7,781 nucleotides of DNA from Pseudomonadales bacterium (GCA_031277435.1 JAITMI010000168.1:1-7781), one strand, 5' to 3'. Positions 1 to 5,603 are shown, numbered from the stretch's first letter. Numbers and translations are program-made. The notes: generated by a model from the letters alone, not told the origin.

Positions 1-479
1 AGCGCGATACCGCCGATGCCAGCGCCGGTGAACATGGAACTCAGCCGCTCATGCCGGTAGAGGGAATCGTCGAGAAACACCGCGACCGACCTGATGCCGT
101 CCTGCGCGCTGCCGGGCACCGGGCGCAAACGCACCGGCGCGGTAAAGGAGCGCGCTTGGGTGGGCGTGCTCGCCGCGCCGCTGTCTATCGTGATGTTGTC
201 GCCATTGCTGATTTGTACGCGCGCGGCAAGGCTGTTGGCGATGGCGTTGAGCGTATCGACGTCGCCGGAGTAGAGGCTCAAGCCGCTGACGGCGGCGATC
301 TGCCGTGCGATGGCGTTGCCTTCAGCGTTGAAGGCGCTTTGGAGGGTGCTGAGTTTTTCCTGAGTGAACCACAGGGTGAGCACCAAGGCGGTGATGGCGC
401 AGGGCAAGACGCCGAGGCGGATCAAGGCTTGCTGCAAACCGCTACTCAGACGCGAGGAAAACGCGGTGAATCTGGCCAT
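1..479 (-). CDS. Membrane sensor protein, N-terminal part (partial)
   Basis: The minus strand is open from an ATG at 479 to the window edge, giving about 159 residues without a stop. The protein starts MARFTAFSSRLSSGL, followed by a hydrophobic segment at about residues 20-38 that reads as a first transmembrane helix. A periplasmic-like stretch follows (about 40-145), with a region around EGNAIARQIAAVSGLSLYSG. A glycine- and alanine-rich run at the cut end (FTGAGIGGIA) probably begins the second transmembrane helix. This layout matches the N-terminus of BarA-like sensor kinases, where two helices bracket a sensor domain before HAMP and kinase domains, but none of those domains is inside the window. 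A diguanylate cyclase or chemoreceptor with the same sensor layout is possible. The ribosome binding site is weak (GGA about 8 bases upstream). The gene diverges from the regulator gene at 1021. Confidence 0.7.
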   Translation of the reverse strand, partial: MARFTAFSSRLSSGLQQALIRLGVLPCAITALVLTLWFTQEKLSTLQSAFNAEGNAIARQIAAVSGLSLYSGDVDTLNAIANSLAARVQISNGDNITIDSGAASTPTQARSFTAPVRLRPVPGSAQDGIRSVAVFLDDSLYRHERLSSMFTGAGIGGIA

Positions 480-550
480 GAGTGGAATCCGTCAATCCAC
501 GGAAAAAGCGCCGTAGCGCCACGTGCCGGGGAGCGGATAATTGCACGAGG

Positions 551-608
551 GGTAGCGGTATGACGGGTAGCTACTCAATCGATAGCTATGCAATGGATAG
601 CTGCAAGG
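551..608. repeat. Degenerate 15-bp short repeat, about four units
   Basis: Units at 551-565, 566-580, 581-595 and 596-608 share the core G(G/A)TAGC. The middle two are closest (ggtagctactcaatc and gatagctatgcaatg). The fourth lacks two bases in the middle, and the first matches only at its start. The units look like decayed tandem copies. No function is apparent. The segment lies upstream of the minus-strand sensor gene. Confidence 0.4.
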
Positions 609-838
609 GTTCTGGTACTGAGGGCTCATCAGTATGTCTCCATGAACGGCAGTGCCACCTTCTTCATCACGCTGGGCGGAAATTTGAAGGAATGGCTTGG
701 TTTGAGTCTTTTATATAAAAAATGCCATTAGCGCGGTATCCCCAGTTTCAGGGGGTAATTGGCCAAATACGGCTTCCAGGTTCGGGGCTCAAATCTTGGG
801 CAATGCTATAAATTGAATGGAAAATAAATAAGTTCCTC

Positions 839-881
839 AAATTGGGTATGCCAGGGCTGGGACATACCTAAAATTAGGTAT
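839..881. promoter_or_regulatory. Candidate NarL/FixJ-type operator (7-2-7 heptamer pair plus a third heptamer)
   Basis: TACCTAA (865-871), two bases AA, and TTAGGTA (874-880) form a perfect inverted pair of heptamers separated by 2 bp. The NarL/NarP consensus heptamer is TACYYMT and its preferred arrangement is 7-2-7. The half-sites here match six of seven positions. A third copy, TTGGGTA (842-848), sits inside AAATTGGGTAT, which repeats the AAATTAGGTAT at 871-881 exactly 32 bp downstream, about three helical turns. The next gene encodes a NarL-family regulator, so autoregulation is a natural reading. If the TATGAT at 903-908 is a -10 box, the palindrome centre falls near -42, a class II activator position. 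The protein-site pairing is inference. Confidence 0.45.
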
Positions 882-969
882 TTATCGCCGTGGCGAGGCA
901 ATTATGATGGCGGCTGAAAATGCGCTTATCGCCGTGGCGTGGCAATTATGATGACGGCTGAAAATGCGC
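882..969. repeat. 44-bp tandem duplication in the regulator gene's 5' region
   Basis: Two adjacent 44-bp units (882-925 and 926-969) differ at only two positions. Each contains AATTATGAT, including the -10-like hexamer TATGAT (903-908 and 947-952), and GCCG/CGGC arms that could form a small hairpin. The duplication ends about 50 bp before the preferred start codon of the regulator gene. It may supply two alternative -10 elements or lengthen the leader. No good -35 hexamer was seen for either copy. Confidence 0.8.
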
Positions 970-1020
970 TGATTTGACGCTCAGCATCCGATGAATGCTG
1001 CTGCGACGGAGCTACAACGA

Positions 1021-1710
1021 ATGCACGCTGACTTGCCGTTATTGCCCAGCCCGGTGCTGATCGTCGAGGATAATTCCGTGATGCAGGAACGCCTGCGAGC
1101 GATCCTGATCATGGCCGGCTATCCGCCGGAGTCGCTGTTCGTGGCTGGCGATATGGCGCGGGCGCGCGCCGCTCATGTGGAGCAGCCTTTTGCGATGGCG
1201 CTGATCGATATTCGTTTGCCGGATGGTTCTGGAATCGATCTGATCCGCGAGTGGCATGAGGATGATCCGGCCTTGCCGATTCTGGTGGTTTCCGCCTGGA
1301 GCACGGGTGCGTTGATCGTGTCGGCGATTCAGGCCGGGGCGACCGGTTATTTGCTCAAGCAGCGCAGCGATGACGAGATCACGCAGGCGATCCATTCAGC
1401 ATTACGCGGCGGCGCGCCGATCGATCCTTTCGTCGCGCGCCACATTCTCAAGCTTGTCGGTGATGTGCCGCCGGTGGACGCCGCGCCCTCGGAAGCGCCG
1501 CAAAACCGCAGCCTTACGGATCGGCAAATCGAAATCCTCCGGTTAGTAAACCGGGGGCTGACCAACAAGGAGATCGCCAAGTGTCTGGATCTGTCTCACA
1601 TGACCATCGCGACCCACATCAAGAGCATTTACAAAAAACTGGCCGTCAGCTCGCGAACCGAAGCGCTGTTCGTGGGCCGGGCGCATGGCTTGTTGCCCAG
1701 ATCGCCGTAG
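1021..1710 (+). CDS. NarL/FixJ-family response regulator (REC + LuxR-type HTH)
   Basis: This is a DNA-binding two-component response regulator of 229 residues. The receiver domain (about 10-130) starts with VLIVEDN, whose E16 and D17 form the acidic metal pocket. The phosphoacceptor is D63 in ALIDIRLPDGSG, with switch residue S91 and conserved lysine K113 in GYLLK. A variable linker leads to a LuxR-type helix-turn-helix at about 165-220, with LTDRQIEILRLVNRGLTNKEIA and the recognition region MTIATHIKSIYKKL. ATG 1021 is preferred because GGAG at 1008-1011 lies 9 bases upstream. An in-frame ATG at 991 would add ten residues but has no visible ribosome binding site. The 3' end overlaps the kinase gene by 130 nt, so the two are almost certainly one transcript and a cognate pair. 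A 37-bp scrap of this gene is repeated at 4114-4150. Confidence 0.92.
   Translation: MHADLPLLPSPVLIVEDNSVMQERLRAILIMAGYPPESLFVAGDMARARAAHVEQPFAMALIDIRLPDGSGIDLIREWHEDDPALPILVVSAWSTGALIVSAIQAGATGYLLKQRSDDEITQAIHSALRGGAPIDPFVARHILKLVGDVPPVDAAPSEAPQNRSLTDRQIEILRLVNRGLTNKEIAKCLDLSHMTIATHIKSIYKKLAVSSRTEALFVGRAHGLLPRSP
1567..1572 (+). promoter_or_regulatory. Shine-Dalgarno AAGGAG for the nested kinase start
   Basis: AAGGAG lies 8 bases before the GTG at 1581 and supports translation initiation inside the upstream regulator gene. The same bases encode Lys-Glu of the conserved NKEIA motif in the regulator, so the match could be coincidental. Confidence 0.5.
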
Positions 1711-3572
1711 CGTGGGTCATCTTCGTGCTGAGCCCTGGCGTGAGCTTGGCGGCCAATGCTGTTGCGCCGTGCGATTTGTATGTAGAAGCGGCGCGTTCGG
1801 ATTGGGAGGCCGCCATGCCGCCCGCCGAGGGCTGGACGCCGGTGTCGCTGCCGGATAGCTGGACCTCGCGCTGGCCGGATTTTGACGGAGTGGTCTGGTA
1901 TCGCGTGCGTTTCGATGGCGGCTGCGCGGAGGGGGCTCAGCTTGCGGTGAGCGCGGCGTTGAGCATGGCCGGCGCGATTTATTTCAACGGCGATCTCTTG
2001 GAGCGGGACGTGAGTTTGCGCGAGCCCTTGAGCCGCGCCTGGCACAGGCCGCGTTATCAGGTGTTGCCGATGTCGCTGTTGCAAGCTGGGGTCAATACGC
2101 TGCTATTGCGGGTGTCGGGGCTGGTTGCTTACGCGCCGGGGCTGGGAGCGGTGACGGTCGGCGATGCCGCCGCGCTGCAAGCGTTGTGGGAGCAAGGCCA
2201 GGCGCGGATCAAGTGGCAATGGTTTCAACTGATTACGGGGGCCGCGCTTGCCCTCATCTTTCTCACGCTGTGGCTGACTTACCGGCGCGAGCGCAGCTAT
2301 GGCTGGTTCGGTCTGTTGTGCGCCGCGTGGGCGGGGCTGATCGCCAATAACGTCGCAACCAGTGTGTGGCCCTTATCCAGCACGGATGCTTGGGAAGCGG
2401 CGATGTTTATCGCCTGGGCGCTGGGCAATGGCGTTTTTCCCGCGCTCCTTTTGAGCGTTTCAGGCCGCAAAGCGCCGCGCGCCGTGGCGGTGGCGTGGAC
2501 GGCGCTGGCGCTGTGCCAGGTCATCGCCATGATGCTGGCCGCCAGCTTCTCGTGGTTGACGGCCATCGTGCGGGTGCGCGCGCTCATCGAATATATTTCG
2601 GCGGCGACGATCCTCGTTTGCGGCATCTGGTTCATTTTGTTTACGCCGAACAGCCGCCAGAATGGCTATGGCGTGATGAAAATTACGATGGCGCTCATGA
2701 TCTTCGGCGTGATGAATGAGCAACTGCCCGTGGTGCAGGCGCTCGTGGCCAATCTTTATGGCATGGGAGGCGTGATTCAGGCCGCCGTGTTGTTCGTGGC
2801 GGGCGGATCGCTGCAAAGCATGATGGTGACGATGGCGCTGATACTGGCCTGGCGCTTCGCCGACGACCGGCGGCAGCTTGAACGGTTCAACGGCAAACTC
2901 GCCGCCAAAGTGACCGCCGCGCGGGAAGAATTGAGCCGGGCGCTGCGCCAGCAGCATGAACTGGAGGTGGCGCACGCGCGGCAACTCGAACGGCTGACGC
3001 TGGCGGACGATCTACACGACGGCCTGGGCAGCACACTGCTGAACAATATCGCGGCGCTCGAACGGGAGCCGCGTGATGCGTCCAGCGAGCGGCTGTTCAC
3101 CGTGCTGTGCGAATTGCGTGACGAGTTACAGAACATCATTGAGACGGTGGCGTCCGATCCTTCCGATCTGCCGCCGCTCGACGAAATCATGGCGCCGCTG
3201 CGGCATCGCATCGTGCAGGTGTTCGAGGCGCGCGGCATCCAATCACGCTGGGCGCTGCCGGAGCCGGGCGCCGTTCGCTTGAACGATGCGCGAATCGGCG
3301 TTGACGTGCTGCGGTTATTGCAGGAAGGCTTGAGCAACGTGCTGCGCCATAGCGGGGCGAACGCCGTGGAGCTTGTAGCCGCCGTCAAGGGCAAAACGCT
3401 GGAACTGACGATCCGCGACAACGGCTGCGGCTTTGATCCCTCGGCGGTGTCCGTTGGCCTCGGCTTGCGCTCCATGCGTGGCCGCGTGAAACGGCTCGGC
3501 GGCGGCGTGGATATCCAGTCATCGGCGGCGGGGACGCAACTGCGTTTCGTTATTCCAGATGTGGTGTTGTAA
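1581..3572 (+). CDS. 7TMR-DISM sensor histidine kinase (HisKA_3/NarX-type)
   Basis: This inner-membrane sensor kinase (663 residues from GTG 1581) probably phosphorylates the regulator encoded upstream. A hydrophobic segment at about residues 36-58 (ending SLAANA) reads as a signal peptide or anchor. An extracytoplasmic beta-rich domain follows (about 60-205), resembling the jelly-roll DISM sensor, with PDSW and VWYRVRFDG. About seven membrane helices span 213-430, then a short coiled coil. The dimerisation and phosphoacceptor helix carries H479 in LADDLHDGLGS, typical of the NarX/DegS class. The ATPase domain has N586 in EGLSNVLRHSG, D613 in DNGCGFD, and GLGLRSM. The start is unsure: no ATG precedes the hydrophobic segment in this frame, and GTG 1581 gives a 35-residue hydrophilic lead but has a good ribosome binding site. 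The ligand is unknown. The last 31 nt recur at 4150-4180. Confidence 0.9.
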   Translation: MSGSVSHDHRDPHQEHLQKTGRQLANRSAVRGPGAWLVAQIAVAWVIFVLSPGVSLAANAVAPCDLYVEAARSDWEAAMPPAEGWTPVSLPDSWTSRWPDFDGVVWYRVRFDGGCAEGAQLAVSAALSMAGAIYFNGDLLERDVSLREPLSRAWHRPRYQVLPMSLLQAGVNTLLLRVSGLVAYAPGLGAVTVGDAAALQALWEQGQARIKWQWFQLITGAALALIFLTLWLTYRRERSYGWFGLLCAAWAGLIANNVATSVWPLSSTDAWEAAMFIAWALGNGVFPALLLSVSGRKAPRAVAVAWTALALCQVIAMMLAASFSWLTAIVRVRALIEYISAATILVCGIWFILFTPNSRQNGYGVMKITMALMIFGVMNEQLPVVQALVANLYGMGGVIQAAVLFVAGGSLQSMMVTMALILAWRFADDRRQLERFNGKLAAKVTAAREELSRALRQQHELEVAHARQLERLTLADDLHDGLGSTLLNNIAALEREPRDASSERLFTVLCELRDELQNIIETVASDPSDLPPLDEIMAPLRHRIVQVFEARGIQSRWALPEPGAVRLNDARIGVDVLRLLQEGLSNVLRHSGANAVELVAAVKGKTLELTIRDNGCGFDPSAVSVGLGLRSMRGRVKRLGGGVDIQSSAAGTQLRFVIPDVVL

Positions 3573-3694
3573 TTTTTTTAATGACTCAATAGTTCAAAAC
3601 CAAGGCTCCAACTGGTGGAATAATCGTAATAATCAACCAGATTGCCGACATAGCCGCTGCGGCCCCAAAGTTGAATTGGCAGGCCGAAGAAGTT
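3542..3694. repeat. Left copy of ~152-bp direct repeat
   Basis: This copy matches 4150-4301 with six substitutions and one T insertion in a T run, about 95% identity. It contains the last codons and stop of the kinase gene, a 5-bp gap, and the 3' end of the phospholipase gene on the opposite strand. The match stops abruptly at gaagaagtt, where the promoter region of the antitoxin gene begins. Confidence 0.93.
3578..3694 (-). pseudogene. 3' fragment of the pldA phospholipase gene
   Basis: Read on the minus strand, this segment encodes the last 38 codons of the phospholipase at 4185-5555, ending SWSLGFELLSH and stop. One residue changes from Gly to Ser relative to the complete copy. Its upstream side is replaced by unrelated sequence, the antitoxin promoter, so the rest of the barrel, the catalytic residues and the start are absent. 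It lies tail to tail with the kinase gene, the stop codons being 5 bp apart. It is a remnant of a rearrangement and not expected to make a product. Confidence 0.88.
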
Positions 3695-3711
3695 TTTGTC
3701 CGCCCCTTGTT

Positions 3712-3737
3712 TTTGTGCCATCATTTGTTGGCACAAA
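3712..3737. promoter_or_regulatory. Operator-like inverted repeat upstream of the antitoxin gene
   Basis: TTTGTGCCA (3712-3720) and TGGCACAAA (3729-3737) are perfect 9-bp arms around an 8-nt spacer, ending 21 bases before the start codon. A further TTGGCA half-site at 3739-3744 repeats the one at 3728-3733, one helical turn away. Phd-type antitoxins bind palindromes in their own promoters, so this is the expected autorepression site. Candidate promoter hexamers (TTGTCC at 3696-3701 and CATCAT at 3719-3724, spacer 17) are poor matches. Confidence 0.6.
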
Positions 3738-3758
3738 TTTGGCATTAAGGAGCAAGAA

Positions 3759-4097
3759 ATGGAAACTTTTACCGTCCGCGACTTGCGTGATCGCACCGGT
3801 GAGTTGATTCACGGCGCTGAGGCCGGGCGCTTGGCGCTGGTTACCAAACATGGCCGCCCGGTGTTCGTGGCCTTGCCTTTCGATGAGACTTTGCTGGAAC
3901 AAGGCGTGTTGACTTCTTTGGCGGTCAAACTGTTCGACGATGAAACGCTGACACAGGGGCAGGCCGCCAAGCTGGCGGGGTTGTCGTTGCCGGCGTTTTT
4001 CGCGGCCTGCGCGGCACGGCAGGTGTCAGTGGCGCGCTACGAGGCGGGTGAGTTGGAGCGCGAACTTGAGGCATTCGATGGCCCGCGTCGTCAGTGA
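3759..4097 (+). CDS. Phd/YefM-type antitoxin fused to a UPF0175-like domain, without an intact toxin
   Basis: This 112-residue protein has two parts. Residues 1-45 (FTVRDLRDRTGELI, then LALVTKHGRPVFVALPFDE) match the DNA-binding and dimerising fold of Phd/YefM antitoxins. Residues 52-105 (LAVKLFDDETLTQGQAAKLAGLSLPAF, then YEAGELERELE) resemble UPF0175, a small helical domain often encoded beside PIN-domain toxins. ATG 3759 is chosen because AAGGAG at 3747-3752 lies 6 bases upstream; upstream extension would run back through the operator palindrome. The natural partner would be the PIN RNase whose first 13 codons begin at 4078 inside this gene. That toxin is broken, leaving an apparently orphan antitoxin. 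The gene itself shows no lesion, so it may still repress its promoter or neutralise a related toxin elsewhere. Confidence 0.85.
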   Translation: METFTVRDLRDRTGELIHGAEAGRLALVTKHGRPVFVALPFDETLLEQGVLTSLAVKLFDDETLTQGQAAKLAGLSLPAFFAACAARQVSVARYEAGELERELEAFDGPRRQ

Positions 4098-4140
4098 CAG
4101 CGGGCCGCTGGTTGCGCCACATTCTCAAGCGCACCGGTGA
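4078..4140 (+). pseudogene. Truncated PIN-domain toxin gene (DUF3368-like N-terminus)
   Basis: The ATG at 4078 overlaps the end of the antitoxin gene by 20 nt, and GAGG at 4068-4071 lies 6 bases upstream. The first codons read MARVVSDSGPLVA, the typical start of PIN-domain toxins, where the Asp after VVS is the first metal-binding acid. After codon 13 the frame runs into sequence derived from the response regulator gene (from about 4114) and stops at 4138-4140. All later PIN acidic residues are missing, so no active RNase can be made from this copy. Confidence 0.75.
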
Positions 4141-4180
4141 TGTGCCGCCGCGTTTCGTTATTCCAGATGTAGTGCTGTAA
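4114..4180 (+). pseudogene. Chimeric remnant: response regulator fragment joined to kinase C-terminus
   Basis: Bases 4114-4150 match 1437-1473 of the regulator gene at 33 of 37 positions, with the four mismatches clustered in the middle. Bases 4150-4180 match the kinase 3' end including its stop. The two pieces share one reading frame: RHILKRTGDVPP, corresponding to regulator residues 140-151, continues directly into the last nine kinase residues RFVIPDVVL. The best reading is the residue of a second regulator-kinase copy that lost its interior. Confidence 0.8.
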
Positions 4181-4301
4181 TTTTTTAATGACTCAATAGT
4201 TCAAAACCAAGGCCCCAACTGGTGGAGTAATCGTAATAATCAACCAGATTGCCGACATAGCCGCTACGGCCCCAGAGTTGAATTGGCAGGCCGAAGAAGT
4301 T
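4150..4301. repeat. Right copy of ~152-bp direct repeat
   Basis: This is the partner of 3542-3694. It contains the kinase 3' remnant and the genuine 3' end of the complete phospholipase gene. The two copies enclose the antitoxin gene and toxin stub in direct orientation, so recombination between them would delete about 608 bp and restore a simple kinase-pldA junction. Confidence 0.93.
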
Positions 4302-5555
4302 GCTGGTGAATTCCAGCGTGGTGGTGTTGTTTTCGAACATGCGTGAATAGCCGGTTTCCTGCGTCAGGCTCAGTTTCTGAAAGCAGATGAAACTGAAACC
4401 TTCGAGGCAGCGGCTACGGGTAAAGTCGTATTCCAGGCCGAGCAGAACGCCATCGTATTGACGGCGCGGGCGTAGTTGTTCGCCATCGCCTTCCCAAGGG
4501 TTGTATTCCTCGGCGCCGCCTTGCAAGGGGCCGCCGTGATGATAGTGGCGCAGTTGCAAGCGTGTGGCGAAGCGCTGATGCCAGGCTTTGCGCCAGGCAA
4601 GGAAGGAATAATCCCAGCCGCGGCTGATTTCGTCACGGGCGAAGGCGAAGGCTTCTTCTTGCGTCGCGCCGCTTTCGAGGTAGGAAAGTATTTCGCGGTC
4701 AAAATTGGCCTGGTTGTCGATGCTCTGGCCGTTGGATTCATGAGCGAAACCCAGGTCAAGATAACTGTTGTTGGAACTCCAGGCGCGCATGAACAGCGAC
4801 GGATTGAAACGCCGCGCCAAGACCGGCGCCGATTCGCGGTTGCTGATGTACTGCGAAAAGCGTCCGCTGAAGGCCAGGTAAGGTTGGATGTAAAGGCCGT
4901 TTTCGCGCTGGGTGAGCGCATCGACGCCATTGGCGATTCCTTGATAGAAACTGTTGAGCACCGAGGAATTTTGGAATAATGGATTTTTTACCGACAGCGT
5001 GAAATCCATGTAAGCGCCGCTGATTTCGTTGCTGTCATAGCGCGCCATCAACCGGTTCGCTTCGTAACTGGTGAGGAACGAATGCTGCGCCATCACTTCC
5101 TGCCGCGTCGAAATGCTGGCGATGTTGTCGTCAATGACGGCGGTGGCGACCAGCGCCAGCACCGGCAGAATGTCCACGCTGCGGCAGCGTGAGTAGGTGT
5201 CGAAATTTTCACCGTCCAGCTCAGGCGTGTAAAACAGCACGAAGTCGCTGCGCAGCACGTCGGGCGGCACCAATAGCGTGATGTGGCGGTCTTCGCGGGG
5301 AAACGTCAACTTGCGGAAATCGTTGCGCGGCACTTCCCGCGCCTTGCCGCTGCTGGCGCAAAGCGTATTGAAATCGTAGGCGTTGAGGTGTTCTTGAATG
5401 AAAAGCTCGTCGATGTTGCTAAGCCGCGCCACGCTGCCGTTGCTGTCGATGATGACGGGCTGCGCGCGCAGCGCGCCAGCGCACAGGCTCAAGAACAGCG
5501 CGCTGATGAGCGTGAGGGTAGGTGTTCTGGTTAATATGAATTGTTGAATTGGCAT
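4185..5555 (-). CDS. pldA: Outer-membrane phospholipase A (OMPLA/PldA family)
   Basis: This is a beta-barrel enzyme that hydrolyses phospholipids misplaced in the outer leaflet of the outer membrane; in E. coli it is a calcium-dependent dimer. The 456-residue protein has a signal peptide (1-31, cut after LRA). An N-terminal region of about 130 residues has no counterpart I recognise in E. coli PldA. The PLA1 barrel then runs from about residue 170. The catalytic His and Ser are H272 and S274 in FAHESNGQ. In E. coli the third residue is Asn156 in RSWNR, 14 residues after the His. Here the matching RGWDYS puts Asp315 there, 43 residues after the His. The C-terminus (VGNLVDYYDYS) aligns with the E. 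coli end but finishes in His, not the usual aromatic residue. AAGGA lies 5 bases before ATG 5555. It follows mazF by 48 bp on the same strand. Confidence 0.88.
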   Translation of the reverse strand: MPIQQFILTRTPTLTLISALFLSLCAGALRAQPVIIDSNGSVARLSNIDELFIQEHLNAYDFNTLCASSGKAREVPRNDFRKLTFPREDRHITLLVPPDVLRSDFVLFYTPELDGENFDTYSRCRSVDILPVLALVATAVIDDNIASISTRQEVMAQHSFLTSYEANRLMARYDSNEISGAYMDFTLSVKNPLFQNSSVLNSFYQGIANGVDALTQRENGLYIQPYLAFSGRFSQYISNRESAPVLARRFNPSLFMRAWSSNNSYLDLGFAHESNGQSIDNQANFDREILSYLESGATQEEAFAFARDEISRGWDYSFLAWRKAWHQRFATRLQLRHYHHGGPLQGGAEEYNPWEGDGEQLRPRRQYDGVLLGLEYDFTRSRCLEGFSFICFQKLSLTQETGYSRMFENNTTTLEFTSNFFGLPIQLWGRSGYVGNLVDYYDYSTSWGLGFELLSH

Positions 5556-5572
5556 GTTGATCCTTCAGTTTT

Positions 5573-5587
5573 TGGAATGGCATTCCA
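5573..5587. promoter_or_regulatory. 15-bp palindrome between mazF and pldA
   Basis: TGGAATG (5573-5579) and CATTCCA (5581-5587) are perfect 7-bp arms around a single base. The element lies 17-32 bp upstream of the pldA start and just beyond the mazF stop. No T run follows it on the minus strand, so it does not look like a normal terminator. An operator for pldA or an mRNA hairpin in the mazF-pldA junction are both possible. Confidence 0.4.
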
Positions 5588-5603
5588 TAGCGCCGTGGTG
5601 ACG

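Larger units (their letters stand above)
480..990. other. Long intergenic region without a convincing gene
   Basis: About 500 bp separate the divergent sensor gene and response regulator gene. Short open frames exist, but none has a good ribosome binding site together with recognisable protein. Visible structure: a degenerate 15-bp repeat at 551-608; an inverted repeat TACTGA/TCAGTA at 616-634 with a 7-nt loop; a 12-bp AT palindrome TTTTATATAAAA at 709-720; an inverted repeat TATCCCC/GGGGGTA at 737-757 (one mismatch); NarL-like heptamers at 842-880; and a 44-bp tandem repeat at 882-969. From about 700 to 880 the base composition is clearly more AT-rich than the flanking genes, as expected for a divergent promoter region. 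Confidence 0.6.

Noticed and set aside
530..542. A lac-operator-like string GAGCGGATAATT
   Set aside because: Only half of an operator is present, with no symmetric partner and no related regulator nearby. A chance match is likely.
482..718. A 78-codon open frame from GTG 482 on the plus strand, containing the 15-bp repeat as 5-residue units
   Set aside because: It has no ribosome binding site and no recognisable domain, and it overlaps the upstream region of the sensor gene. The peptide periodicity is a by-product of the DNA repeat.
480..720. A CsrB/RsmY-like small RNA, prompted by several GGA triplets near a BarA-like sensor gene
   Set aside because: The GGA triplets are not in clear hairpin loops, few fit ANGGA, and neither a GacA-type upstream site nor a terminator was found.
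2460..3475. Minus-strand open frames of 174 and 232 codons across the kinase gene
   Set aside because: Low-complexity Arg/Ser/His products opposite well-supported kinase motifs; shadow frames.
3572..3580. The T run after the kinase stop as an intrinsic terminator
   Set aside because: No stable hairpin precedes it. The T run lies in the short gap between two convergent stop codons and is present in both repeat copies.
3578..3796. A 72-codon minus-strand protein ending in the phospholipase C-terminus
   Set aside because: Its first half is read backwards through the antitoxin promoter, operator and start. Only the pldA-derived tail is meaningful, and it is annotated as a gene fragment.
3542..4301. 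The repeat-flanked antitoxin block as an insertion sequence or integron cassette
   Set aside because: There is no transposase or integrase, no terminal inverted repeats and no attC-like site. The repeats are gene ends, which fits duplication and deletion better.
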